Origin: Micromonospora foliorum
GTDB taxonomy: Bacteria; Actinomycetota; Actinomycetes; Mycobacteriales; Micromonosporaceae
Reading direction: 5' to 3'
NCBI RefSeq assembly: GCF_022229015.1
Contig: NZ_JAKKFF010000243.1
Location: 1 to 64,000 of the forward strand
Length of the DNA: 64,000 nucleotides
Shown here: in pieces, positions 24,386 through 32,875 of the stretch
Layout of the letters: the number at the start of each line of letters is the position of its first letter
Position numbering within the stretch: position 1 is the first letter of the stretch
Program-made: the position numbers and the translations under genes
Notes under the pieces: generated by a model
The model's input: the letters and a program-made list of their open reading frames with translations, nothing else
Databases searched by the model: none
What the model was told of the DNA's origin: nothing

Positions 24386-24862
24386 GTGCCGACCGAGAAA
24401 CCGTCGTGGCCCCCACGTTCCCAGTCCAGGCAGTTCACGCCCCCCGCACGCGAACCGCCGAGGCCGCTGCCCTCTTCGAACGCGTCAGCCGACCGAACTC
24501 TCGACCTCTCGGCGACGGTGGCCGGGCCCGACGGGGCGACACTGCTGACTGTGTCCTGGCGCGCCCAGCCCGTGGTGCCTGGGCCGGCCGAGGCGGGCGA
24601 CGTCCTCATCCGTGCCGCCGGTGTCGTCGACCTCGACACCGTGGACCTGCTGCGCGGCGCCCTCCTGGGGGCGGTGGACAGCCACGCGCGGGTATGCTGC
24701 GACCTCAGCGAGGTGACGTTCCTCAGCGCGGCCGGGGCCAACGTGCTCGTGCAGGCGCGCAACCGGGCCGATGCCCGTGGGTGCCGGCTGTCGGTGCGGG
24801 GCGCGAACGGGATGGTCCGGCGGGTCCTGCAGATCACTGGGCTCAGCTGGCTGCTCGGGTGA
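24386..24862 (+). CDS. STAS-domain protein (anti-sigma antagonist type), altered phosphorylation site
   Basis: A 158-residue protein. The N-terminal ~55 residues are Pro/Arg/Ser-rich and disordered. The STAS domain at about residues 65-158 has AAGVVDLDTVDLLRGALLGA and VCCDLSEVTFLSAAGANVLV. At the phosphorylation site the usual D-S-S-G reads S-A-A-G, so the phosphoacceptor serine is Ala. GTG 24386 has GGGAG 6 nt upstream and is preferred over GTG 24356. A GAF-ANTAR gene follows 57 bp later on the same strand and may be co-transcribed. Confidence 0.82.
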   Translation: MPTEKPSWPPRSQSRQFTPPAREPPRPLPSSNASADRTLDLSATVAGPDGATLLTVSWRAQPVVPGPAEAGDVLIRAAGVVDLDTVDLLRGALLGAVDSHARVCCDLSEVTFLSAAGANVLVQARNRADARGCRLSVRGANGMVRRVLQITGLSWLLG

Positions 24863-24919
24863 TGCGTAAGTTGACTCCCAGCTGGGCACTGGACCAGCAA
24901 CTACCGAGGGAGATTTTTG

Positions 24920-25678
24920 ATGGCGAAGCCACCGTCCTCACCGGCGGGAAACCGACGGGAGGTACGTGGCTCGCTCGCGGGTGCGCTGGTCCGTCTCGCC
25001 GAAACCCCGAGCGACGCGTCGTTGATCGATGATCTGCTGCAGCGGATCGTGCGGCTGACCGCTGACCTCGTGGCTCCGGTGAGCTATGCGTCGGTCACCC
25101 GGACGCGCGGCGACGCGCCGACAACGGTCGCCATGAGCAGCGAGGTCGCACTCGCTGTCGACCGCGCCCAGTACGCCGACCAGACCGGGCCGTGCCTGGA
25201 AACGCTCGACTCCGGTGTGCCCGTCGCCGTACCGGACATCGCGGCGACCATGGCCTGGCCCGGGTTCCGCGAGGCGGCGCTGGGCCTGGGTCTGCGAGCA
25301 TCGCTGTCCATCCCGCTGTTCGCCGGTGCCGGGGTGCCCGTCGCCGCGCTCAACCTCTATGGCCATGATCCGGACGCGATGGCACCGTTGATCACCCGAG
25401 TCTGGACGGTGTACGACCCGGAGCGCACCCCCACCCGAGCCACGGATCCACAGTCGTCGGACCCGGGCACCGAGGAGCTCATCAGCGGACTCACCGAAGC
25501 CTTCGCCGTGCGTGCCGTCATCCAGCAGGCCCTCGGCATGATCATGCACCAGCGACGCAGCACGGCCGAGGACGCCTACCTGATCCTGCGGGTCAAGGCG
25601 GCCGAAACCGGCAGATCGCTCATCGAGGCCGCAGCCCTCACCAGACACCAGGACGACCGGCCCATACCCGGAACCTAG
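24920..25678 (+). CDS. GAF-ANTAR regulator (RNA-binding antiterminator type)
   Basis: A 252-residue two-domain regulator. The GAF domain at about residues 30-170 has DRAQYADQTGPCLETLDSGV and VPDIAATMAWPGFREAA, the pattern shared by actinobacterial GAF-ANTAR proteins. The ANTAR domain at about 180-240 reads AVIQQALGMIMHQRRSTAED followed by A-Y-L-I-L, with the conserved Ala-x-x-x-Leu-G-x-Ile-M and R-x-S-x-x-x-A pattern. ANTAR domains bind dual-hexaloop RNA hairpins to prevent termination. ATG 24920 follows GAGGGAG. A second family member is at 31990. Confidence 0.88.
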   Translation: MAKPPSSPAGNRREVRGSLAGALVRLAETPSDASLIDDLLQRIVRLTADLVAPVSYASVTRTRGDAPTTVAMSSEVALAVDRAQYADQTGPCLETLDSGVPVAVPDIAATMAWPGFREAALGLGLRASLSIPLFAGAGVPVAALNLYGHDPDAMAPLITRVWTVYDPERTPTRATDPQSSDPGTEELISGLTEAFAVRAVIQQALGMIMHQRRSTAEDAYLILRVKAAETGRSLIEAAALTRHQDDRPIPGT

Positions 25679-25802
25679 GGCACTGGACCAGCTGCCGAGG
25701 TCACACCCTCATCGGCGCCACCCTGCCGTTCCGGCACGGCGAGGGCGCCGTCGGCCTGCGGCGGCCGGATCCACCGACCGCCGCAGGACACCGGCTCGCC
25801 CC

Positions 25803-26618
25803 TCAGGGGGTGGCAGCCAACTGCACCCTCAGCTTGGCCAGCGCGCGGGTCAGCAGCCGGGAGACGTGCATCTGTGACACTCCGACCTGCTTGGCGATCT
25901 CCTGCTGCGTCAGGTTGCCGTAAAAGCGCAGTGCGATGACCCTCTGCTCCCGGTCGTCAAGGCGCGCGAGCGTCGATGCGAGAGCCACCTTCAGCTCGGC
26001 GAGGGCGAGTTCGTTGTCGTCGCCGCCGAGCGTGTCGCCCAACTCCCTGGACGTGGTGCCATCGCCGAACGGGGTGGACAGTGAGACCGCGTTGTAGGCG
26101 CGGGCGCCTTCCAGCCCTTCGAGGACCTCCTCCTCCGTGAGGTCCAGATGTCGGGCGATGTCGGCGACGGTCGGCGAGCGACCCAGCAACTGGGTGAGGC
26201 TGTTGTTGGCCTCGCCGATGGCCATGCGCCGCTCCTGCAGCCGCCGCGGAACACGGACGTCCCAGGTGCGGTCACGAAAATGGCGCTTGATCTCCCCCAC
26301 GATCGTGGGGACCGCGTAGCTGACGAATTCGATCCCACGCGACGCGTCGAACCTGTCGATCGCGTTGATCAGCCCCACTGCCGCCGTCTGGGTCAGGTCC
26401 TCGTTCGGCTCGCCGCGGCCGCTGTAGCGCCGAGCGAGGTGATGGGCCAGCGGGAGCCATGCCTCGATGGCCCGGGCCCGGGCAGCGGGCCTGGACGGAT
26501 GACCAGGCGGCAGCGCGACCATCAGGGCGAGGAGGTGGCTGGCCGCCGACTCAGGCGTGGTGCACCGGTCAGCCGGGCTGTTCGTCGGCTCGAGCCGACC
26601 CGTCGAGGTGATGGTCAT
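25803..26618 (-). CDS. SigB/SigF-type stress sigma factor (sigma-70 group 3)
   Basis: A 271-residue sigma factor with regions 2, 3 and 4. Region 2 contains WLPLAHHLARRYSGRGEPNE, DLTQTAAVGLINAIDRFD and GIEFVSYAVPTIVGEIKRHF. Region 3 contains RVPRRLQERRMAIGEAN. Region 4 contains LDDREQRVIALRFYGNLTQQ and the helix-turn-helix QEIAKQVGVSQMHVSRLL. This is the SigB/SigF/SigG-like pattern of actinobacterial general-stress factors. ATG 26618 has GGGAG upstream; the longer frame adds 65 disordered residues without support. Neighbours (two STAS proteins, GAF-ANTAR, catalase) fit partner-switch control, but no RsbW-like anti-sigma kinase is in the window. The divergent dehydrogenase carries a matching promoter. 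Confidence 0.92.
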   Translation of the reverse strand: MTITSTGRLEPTNSPADRCTTPESAASHLLALMVALPPGHPSRPAARARAIEAWLPLAHHLARRYSGRGEPNEDLTQTAAVGLINAIDRFDASRGIEFVSYAVPTIVGEIKRHFRDRTWDVRVPRRLQERRMAIGEANNSLTQLLGRSPTVADIARHLDLTEEEVLEGLEGARAYNAVSLSTPFGDGTTSRELGDTLGGDDNELALAELKVALASTLARLDDREQRVIALRFYGNLTQQEIAKQVGVSQMHVSRLLTRALAKLRVQLAATP

Positions 26619-27024
26619 GGGCTCCCTCTGCTGTCCGATGTGGGTGTCGTCGGGACTCCCGTGTGGGGATGCCGCGCCGTGCCCAGACCGGGCGGGCCGC
26701 CAGCCGTCCGCAAACCTGTGTCGATCGACATCAGGTGGGCCTTCACGGCCGCTGCGGTTACTGGATCGTCGGTCACGTGCGGACTCCCCGAGACTCGGGA
26801 TCGTGTCGGGCACGTGGCTTGACCCAGAGAAGAGCCTAGAACGGCCGGCGCGGTTCTGCCACCGGTGCGCCCGTTACCGCTCCGGTACGGCCGGCCGGTT
26901 GGCTGAGTCACCGCTCATCGCGGCGCCGGTTTGTCGGCAAGAGACAGGGGTACCGATTTTCGCGGTGCTTCGGACGGGACCCGGGGCAACACATCCGCCG
27001 GCCCTTCGGTCCAGGAGGCAGTCA
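26619..27024. other. 406-bp divergent region between sigma factor and dehydrogenase
   Basis: No gene is supported here. The region contains the SigB/F-type promoter at 26929-26953 facing the dehydrogenase. Towards the sigma gene I see no matching promoter in the last 100 bp, so autoregulation is not evident. Confidence 0.5.
26929..26953 (+). promoter_or_regulatory. SigB/F-type promoter for the zinc dehydrogenase operon
   Basis: GTTT (26929-26932), a 15-bp spacer and GGGTAC (26948-26953). This matches the SigB/SigF consensus GTTT-N14-16-GGGTAT at nine of ten positions. It lies ~70 bp before the dehydrogenase start and directly opposite the SigB/F-type sigma gene. Confidence 0.65.
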
Positions 27025-28173
27025 ATGCGAGCAATGGTCTACCGCGGTCCGTACCGCCTGCGGGTGGAAGAGAAGGACCGTCCCGCCATCGAGCATCCCA
27101 ACGACGCGATCATCAAGGTGACCCGTGCGGCGATCTGCGGGTCCGACCTGCACCTCTACCACGGAATGATGCCCGACACCCGGGTCGGGATGACCTTCGG
27201 TCACGAGTTCGTCGGCGTGGTCGACGAGATCGGTCCGTCGGTGCGGAACGTCCAGCCAGGTGACCGGGTCATGGTGCCCTTCAACGTCTACTGCGGTTCG
27301 TGCTTCTTCTGCGCCCGAGGGCTGTTCAGCAACTGCCACAACGTCAACCCCAACGCCACCGCCGTCGGCGGCATCTACGGCTACTCGCACACCTGCGGCG
27401 GCTACGACGGCGGTCAGGCCGAGTACGTCCGGGTGCCGTTCGCCGACATCGGCCCGAGTCTGATCCCGGAGTGGATGGACGACGACGACGCGGTCCTGCT
27501 CACCGACGCGCTCGCCACCGGTTACTTCGGCGCGCAGCTCGGCGACATCGTCGAGGGTGACGTGGTCGTGGTCTTCGGTGCCGGACCGGTGGGCCTGTAC
27601 GCCGCGAAGTCGGCCTGGCTGATGGGCGCCGGTCGGGTCATCGTCATCGACCACCTCGACTACCGGTTGGAGAAGGCGTCGTCGTTCGCCCACGCCGAGA
27701 CCTACAACTTCGGGGAGTACGACGACATCGTCGTACACCTGAAGAAAATCACCGACCACCTGGGCGCCGACGTGGTTATCGACGCCGTCGGCGCGGAGGC
27801 CGACGGCAACATTCTGCAACACGTCACTGCCGCGAAGCTGAAGCTGCAGGGTGGCTCCCCGGTTGCCCTCAACTGGGCGATCGACTCGGTACGCAAGGGC
27901 GGCACGATCTCGGTGATGGGCGCGTACGGGCCGATGTTCAGCGCGGTCAAGTTCGGTGACGCGCTGAACAAGGGCCTGACCCTGCGGATGAACCAGTGCC
28001 CGGTGAAGCGGCAGTGGCCGCGCCTGTTCGAGCACATCCGCAACGGCTACCTCAAGCCCAGCGACATCGTGACCCACCGGATTCCGCTGGAGCACATCGC
28101 CGAGGCGTACCACATCTTCTCCGCCAAGCTCGACGGCTGCATCAAGCCGCTGATCGTTCCGAACCCCGCCTGA
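27025..28173 (+). CDS. Zinc-dependent alcohol/formaldehyde dehydrogenase-like
   Basis: A 382-residue medium-chain zinc dehydrogenase of the glutathione-independent formaldehyde dehydrogenase-like group. Catalytic zinc ligands are in AAICGSDLHLYHG (Cys) and TFGHEFVG (His-Glu). The structural zinc lobe is CGSCFFCARGLFSNCHN. The Rossmann motif is VVVFGAGPVGLYAAKS, followed by VIVIDHLDYRLEKA. The GYSHTCGGYDGGQAEYVRVP insertion is typical of this subfamily. AGGAGG lies upstream of ATG 27025. It is followed 19 bp later by a small membrane protein gene. Control by the divergent sigma factor is suggested by the promoter at 26929. Confidence 0.92.
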   Translation: MRAMVYRGPYRLRVEEKDRPAIEHPNDAIIKVTRAAICGSDLHLYHGMMPDTRVGMTFGHEFVGVVDEIGPSVRNVQPGDRVMVPFNVYCGSCFFCARGLFSNCHNVNPNATAVGGIYGYSHTCGGYDGGQAEYVRVPFADIGPSLIPEWMDDDDAVLLTDALATGYFGAQLGDIVEGDVVVVFGAGPVGLYAAKSAWLMGAGRVIVIDHLDYRLEKASSFAHAETYNFGEYDDIVVHLKKITDHLGADVVIDAVGAEADGNILQHVTAAKLKLQGGSPVALNWAIDSVRKGGTISVMGAYGPMFSAVKFGDALNKGLTLRMNQCPVKRQWPRLFEHIRNGYLKPSDIVTHRIPLEHIAEAYHIFSAKLDGCIKPLIVPNPA

Positions 28174-28192
28174 CCCGACCGGGAGCCCGACC

Positions 28193-28768
28193 ATGGCCTA
28201 CACAGCAGACAAGCCGAAACTGGCCGAATCCAGCGACGAGTTGCGTACCCGAATCCCCGGGTGGGGCGCCGACCTCGACCCGAAGGACCGACCCTCGGTG
28301 CCGAAGGAACGGTTCGACCCGACCCTCAACGGCGCCCGCTGGGAGTTCCCCGAGCGGCAGCCAGAGAAGTGGCCGAGGGAGAGATCGATCGAGCACAAGT
28401 TCCTCACCCCGGTCTTCGGCACCTCGTGCCCACCCAAGGGGCTCTCCGGAATGATCCGCCGGTACTCCTACCGCGCCTACAGCGAGGGCCGCGCCGCCCA
28501 CTGGCTGCTCCTGCTCGCCGCCGACCGGGTGGACGCGGTCGAGAGCACCCTCGCCTCGTTCCTGACCCGCCATCCCGACAACCCGATCACCGAAACCGGC
28601 GTCCTGAGCGAATTCACTCACCACGGGCTGCCGTCACGGCTGCGCGGCAAGCGGGTCGACCGAGGACACCACCTACTCGACCCGGTCCTCGTCGCCGCGC
28701 CCTGGGTGCTGGCCGGAGGTGCTGTCTATCTGGCCCTCCGCCGAGTCGCCGGCCGCCGGCGGCGATAA
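28193..28768 (+). CDS. Hypothetical protein, C-terminal membrane helix
   Basis: A 191-residue protein not recognised by family. Residues ~1-100 are polar and Pro/Arg-rich with a conserved-looking block (DPTLNGARWEFPERQPEKWP). A helical stretch with RRYSYRAYSEGRAAHWLLLL follows. Near the C-terminus is a predicted transmembrane helix (PVLVAAPWVLAGGAVYLALR) and a basic tail. It starts 19 bp after the dehydrogenase stop with no own promoter visible, so it belongs to the same operon and probably the same stress response. Confidence 0.6.
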   Translation: MAYTADKPKLAESSDELRTRIPGWGADLDPKDRPSVPKERFDPTLNGARWEFPERQPEKWPRERSIEHKFLTPVFGTSCPPKGLSGMIRRYSYRAYSEGRAAHWLLLLAADRVDAVESTLASFLTRHPDNPITETGVLSEFTHHGLPSRLRGKRVDRGHHLLDPVLVAAPWVLAGGAVYLALRRVAGRRRR

Positions 28769-28949
28769 GTGGGCCTAACCGGGTGAGGCTGGTCGAGGTC
28801 GGGTGCGGGTCGCGTCCGCCCACGTAACGGCGAAGCCGGACGGAACGGCGACGCCGCCGGGCGAGCCGTCGTACCGTCGAAGCATGGGTGCGCCGACCGG
28901 ACCGGCCGTCGGTCCGGCCTGTGATCGAACCACGCCGTCGGGGGGACCC

Positions 28950-30374
28950 GTGTTTGCCAACTCCGAGGAACTTCTGCGGTACCTCAAGGACGAGGACGTG
29001 AAGTTCGTCGACGTTCGTTTCTGTGACCTGCCCGGCGTGATGCAGCACTTCAACCTGCCGGTCGAGTCCGTCAACGACGACCTCTTCACCGACGGCCTCG
29101 CGTTCGACGGCTCGTCGATCCGCGGTTTCCAGACGGTCCACGAGTCGGACATGCTCCTGCTCCCGGATGTCGCCACCGCGTTCATCGACCCGTTCCGCGC
29201 GCAGAAGACTCTCGCGCTCAACTTCTTCATCCACGACCCGTTCACCCGCGAGGCCTACAGCCGCGACCCACGTAACGTGGCGAAGAAGGCCGAGGCGTAC
29301 CTCGCGGCGAGCGGCATCGCCGACACCGCCTACTTCGGCGCCGAGGCGGAGTTCTACATCTTCGACTCGATCCGCCACGAAACCTCGGCGCACCAGTCGT
29401 TCTACTACATCGACTCGATCGAGGGCGCCTGGAACACCGGCCGCGAAGAGCCCGGCGGCAACCGCGGCTACAAAACCGCCTACAAGGGCGGCTACTTCCC
29501 CGTCCCCCCGGTCGACCACTACGCCGACCTGCGTGACTCGATCGTGCGCCGCCTCGTCGACACCGGCTTCAACGTCGAACGCTCACACCACGAGGTGGGC
29601 ACCGCCGGCCAGTCCGAGATCAACTACCGGTTCTCCACCCTGCTGCACGCCGGCGACCAACTCCAACTGTTCAAGTACATCGTGAAGAACGAGGCCTGGG
29701 CCAACGGCAAGACCGCCACGTTCATGCCCAAGCCCCTGTTCGGCGACAACGGCTCCGGCATGCACACCCACCAGAGCCTCTGGCTCAACGGCGAACCGCT
29801 GTTCTACGACGAGACCGGCTACGCCGGCCTGTCCGACATGGCCCGCTGGTACATCGGCGGCCTGCTGCACCACGCCCCGTCGCTGCTGGCCTTCACCAAC
29901 CCCACGATCAACTCCTACCGCCGCCTCGTACCTGGCTTCGAAGCACCGGTCAACCTGGTCTACTCCCAGCGCAACCGATCCGCCTGCACCCGCATCCCCG
30001 TCACCGGCGCGAACCCCAAGGCCAAGCGCGTCGAGTTCCGCGTCCCCGACCCGTCGGCCAACGTCTACCTGGCCTTCTCCGCCATGATGATGGCCGGCCT
30101 CGACGGCATCAAGAGCAAGATCGAACCACCGACGCCGATCGACAAGGACCTCTACGACCTCCCGCCCGAGGAGTGGGGCGACGTCAAGCAGGTCCCCGGC
30201 TCCCTGCCGGCCGTGCTCGACTCCCTCGAGGCCGACCACGACTACCTGCTCGACGGCGGCGTCTTCACCCCCGACCTCATCTCCACCTGGGTCGACTGGA
30301 AGCGCACCAACGAGGTCCAGCCCATGACGCTGCGCCCCACCCCGCACGAGTTCGCGCTCTACTTCGACTGCTGA
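28950..30374 (+). CDS. glnA: Type I glutamine synthetase
   Basis: A 474-residue class I glutamine synthetase, full length, making glutamine from glutamate, ammonia and ATP. The beta-grasp start [15 protein letters not shown] and [10 protein letters not shown] are followed by the metal and glutamate loops [46 protein letters not shown], and NRSACTRIP (Arg of the ATP site). The adenylylation loop is DLYDLPPEE with the Tyr present, so GlnE-type control is possible. The start is GTG 28950 with GGGGGG upstream. Upstream extension of the frame is not supported. Actinomycetes often carry several GS genes; whether this is the main one cannot be judged here. Confidence 0.93.
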   Translation: MFANSEELLRYLKDEDVKFVDVRFCDLPGVMQHFNLPVESVNDDLFTDGLAFDGSSIRGFQTVHESDMLLLPDVATAFIDPFRAQKTLALNFFIHDPFTREAYSRDPRNVAKKAEAYLAASGIADTAYFGAEAEFYIFDSIRHETSAHQSFYYIDSIEGAWNTGREEPGGNRGYKTAYKGGYFPVPPVDHYADLRDSIVRRLVDTGFNVERSHHEVGTAGQSEINYRFSTLLHAGDQLQLFKYIVKNEAWANGKTATFMPKPLFGDNGSGMHTHQSLWLNGEPLFYDETGYAGLSDMARWYIGGLLHHAPSLLAFTNPTINSYRRLVPGFEAPVNLVYSQRNRSACTRIPVTGANPKAKRVEFRVPDPSANVYLAFSAMMMAGLDGIKSKIEPPTPIDKDLYDLPPEEWGDVKQVPGSLPAVLDSLEADHDYLLDGGVFTPDLISTWVDWKRTNEVQPMTLRPTPHEFALYFDC

Positions 30375-30515
30375 GCCGCCCGACGCCGAGGCCCCGGCCG
30401 GCGGTGGTCTCGGCGGCGAAGCGCGACCTCGCGGCGCACCGGCGGCAGAGCCGGCCGTCGGAGTGGACGACCCGGTCCCGCCGCCGTGGTCCGACCCGGA
30501 ACCGGGGCGGTCGGG

Positions 30516-31667
30516 TCAGTGGTGCCGTACCCGCCGGGCGATCTCGGCCCGGAGGTGGTCGATGCCGGCTCCGGTGCGCGCGGAGACCGCGACGGCGTCC
30601 GGGTGGACCCGGCAGAGCGCGTCCACCCACTCCGACGGCGCTACGTCGATCTTGTTGAGGACCAGGAGTTCGGGAACGTCGCGCGCGCCGATTTCATGCA
30701 GCACACCGTGCACGGTGGTGATCTGGTCCAACGCGTCAGGGGCGGAGGCGTCGACCACGTGCAGCGCGAGGTCGCTGCGGGTGACCTCCTCCAGCGTCGA
30801 GCGGAACGCGTCGACGAGTTGGTGAGGAAGGTGGCGTACGAAACCCACGGTGTCGGTGACGGTGTAGGTCAGGTCGCCGGTGCTGATCCGGCGGACGGTC
30901 GGGTCCAGGGTGGCGAACAGCACGTCCTCGACCTGAGCGTCGGCGCCGGTCAGGCGGTTGAGCAGGGCTGATTTACCGGCGTTGGTGTAGCCGGTGATCG
31001 ACACCGAGGGCACCTGGTTGCGGGCGCGCCGGCTGCGGGTGCGCTCGCGGCGCCGGGCGAGTTCGGAGGCGTTGCGGCGCAGACGGGTGGCTCGCTGGCG
31101 CAGCGTGCGGCGCTGGGTTTCCAGCCGCATCTCACCGGGGCCCCGGACACCCATGCCGGCGCCGCCGGCCGTCCGGCCGCCGCCGACACGCGACATGGTC
31201 CGGCCGCCACCACGCAAACGGGGCAACTGGTACGCGATCTGCGCCAGCTCCACCTGCACGCGGCCCTCGCTGGTCCGGGCGTGCTCGGCGAAGATGTCGA
31301 GGATCAGGGCGGTGCGGTCGACCACCCGTACGCCGACGCGTTCCTCCAGGTTGCGTACCTGACCGGGGGAAAGTTCGCCGTCGGCGATCACCAGGTCGGC
31401 GTGGGCGCGTTCGGCCAGCGCGGCCAGTTCGTCGACCTTGCCCGAGCCGACGTACGTCGCCGGGTCGGGGTGCGGCCGGCTCTGCACCACCTCGTCGGCG
31501 ACGGTCAAGCCGTCGGTGGCGGCGAGCCGGCGCAGCTCGGTCAGCGAGGTCTGCGAGCCCGGTCCGCTGTCGGCCGCGCCGTCGTCGCCGCGTACCGCCA
31601 CCAGCACCGCCGTCGGGCGCTCCGCCTGGGCGCCGGCGTCCGGCCCCAGCAACCACGATCCCGCCAT
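30516..31667 (-). CDS. hflX: GTPase HflX
   Basis: A 383-residue ribosome-associated GTPase. The N-terminal HflX domain has DPATYVGSGKVDELAALAE and a glycine-rich RGGGRTMSRVGGGRTAGGAG loop. The helical linker is RRTLRQRATRLRRNASEL. The G domain has G1 GYTNAGKS, G3 DTVGF and G4 NKID, all intact. HflX splits or rescues stalled ribosomes under heat and antibiotic stress. ATG 31667 follows GAGGTGGGG; the much longer frame upstream is not supported. It is convergent with glnA with no clear terminator between. Confidence 0.93.
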   Translation of the reverse strand: MAGSWLLGPDAGAQAERPTAVLVAVRGDDGAADSGPGSQTSLTELRRLAATDGLTVADEVVQSRPHPDPATYVGSGKVDELAALAERAHADLVIADGELSPGQVRNLEERVGVRVVDRTALILDIFAEHARTSEGRVQVELAQIAYQLPRLRGGGRTMSRVGGGRTAGGAGMGVRGPGEMRLETQRRTLRQRATRLRRNASELARRRERTRSRRARNQVPSVSITGYTNAGKSALLNRLTGADAQVEDVLFATLDPTVRRISTGDLTYTVTDTVGFVRHLPHQLVDAFRSTLEEVTRSDLALHVVDASAPDALDQITTVHGVLHEIGARDVPELLVLNKIDVAPSEWVDALCRVHPDAVAVSARTGAGIDHLRAEIARRVRHH

Positions 31668-31989
31668 GGTCCCCACCTCACCTCGTCTCGGGTGCGTGTC
31701 ACCTACCCCGGCCCGGACCGACCATGCCGGCCGCTCGCTCCCAGCCCTGGACGGTCGGCGGCCCGAGCCCGACGAGTCGCGGCCACGCCGGGAACCAGTA
31801 CGGCAGGGTCCTCGGAGAGCCGCGGGCCTGATGTGGCGATATGCTCCTCGCCTGCGGCTGACGTCTCCATGGTGTCGGCGGTCCGGCGTCAAGAATCGGC
31901 GCGGTTCACGGGTCTGGGCCCGGCAGTGATCCGCGTGCCCGGGCGCCCTCTGGAGCGTCTGTGACATGCCCTCGTGAGGGACACCAGCC
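31668..31989. other. 322-bp divergent promoter region
   Basis: The gap lies between hflX (-) and the GAF-ANTAR gene (+). I see no gene, and no good sigma-B-type promoter or palindrome. Confidence 0.5.
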
Positions 31990-32706
31990 ATGACCGACGC
32001 GATCCCCATGCTGCCTGTCGTCGCATTCGCGGAGCTGGGCCGGATCAAGTTCAACGAGACGGACTTCAGTGGTGTCCTGTCCCGGGTGACCGGTGTGGCC
32101 GCCCGGACCGTTCCGGGTGCTGACGAGGTCTCCGTCACGCTGGTCGGAGCCGGCGGCGCGCACACCGCGGCGTTCACCGGCGCCCTCGCCCTCACCGTCG
32201 ACGAAGCGCAGTACACGCAGGGCGACGGGCCCTGCCTCCTGGCCGCGGCGGCCACCAGCACCGTGCACGTGCCCGACATGGCGGCGGAGAGCCGCTGGCC
32301 GACCTGGGCCCGTCAGGCCCTGACCGCCGGCGTGGGTTGTTCCCTGTCGATCGGCCTGCCCATGCACGAGTACGTGTCGGGAGCGCTCAACATCTACGCC
32401 AACCGGCCCGATGCCTTCGACGACAAGGCGGTGACCCTCGCCGAGACCTTTGCCGAGTACGCGGCCGTGGCCATGACCAACGCCCACCTGTACGACACCC
32501 AGGTGACTCTGGCACAGCACATGCAGGCCGCGATGAGAAGCCGCGCGGTGATCGAACAGGCCAAGGGCATCATCATGGGTGAGCGGCGCTGCACGGCCGA
32601 CGAGGCGTTCGCCATCCTCGCGAAGACTTCCCAGGAATCCAACCGCAAACTGCGAGACGTCGCCGCGGCCCTCGTCGCCCGCGCCGCATCGACCGCGCAG
32701 CCGTGA
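31990..32706 (+). CDS. GAF-ANTAR regulator (RNA-binding antiterminator type)
   Basis: A 238-residue protein, the second of its type in the window. The GAF domain covers about residues 15-155, with VDEAQYTQGDGPCLLAAAA, VPDMAAESRWPTWARQAL and ALNIYANRPDAFDD. The ANTAR domain at about 165-225 has RAVIEQAKGIIMGERRCTAD followed by E-A-F-A-I-L. Unlike the copy at 24920, it has the common -EQAKGIIM- core. GAGGGACACC precedes the ATG. A kinase gene follows 169 bp later. Confidence 0.9.
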   Translation: MTDAIPMLPVVAFAELGRIKFNETDFSGVLSRVTGVAARTVPGADEVSVTLVGAGGAHTAAFTGALALTVDEAQYTQGDGPCLLAAAATSTVHVPDMAAESRWPTWARQALTAGVGCSLSIGLPMHEYVSGALNIYANRPDAFDDKAVTLAETFAEYAAVAMTNAHLYDTQVTLAQHMQAAMRSRAVIEQAKGIIMGERRCTADEAFAILAKTSQESNRKLRDVAAALVARAASTAQP

Positions 32707-32875
32707 GCCGACACCTGGTCAGCGGTAGTGCACCGGCGCTGTCACCGCCGGCCGTCCCGCGACTCCCTCCACTTCCGTGGGCGTCCGGCGAGCCCTCTGA
32801 TCGTCACGGCTTCTGACCAGCGTCGGATCGGGTCGCCATGCCGCGGCGGGCCCACTCTGGCAAGCTGTCCCAGTG

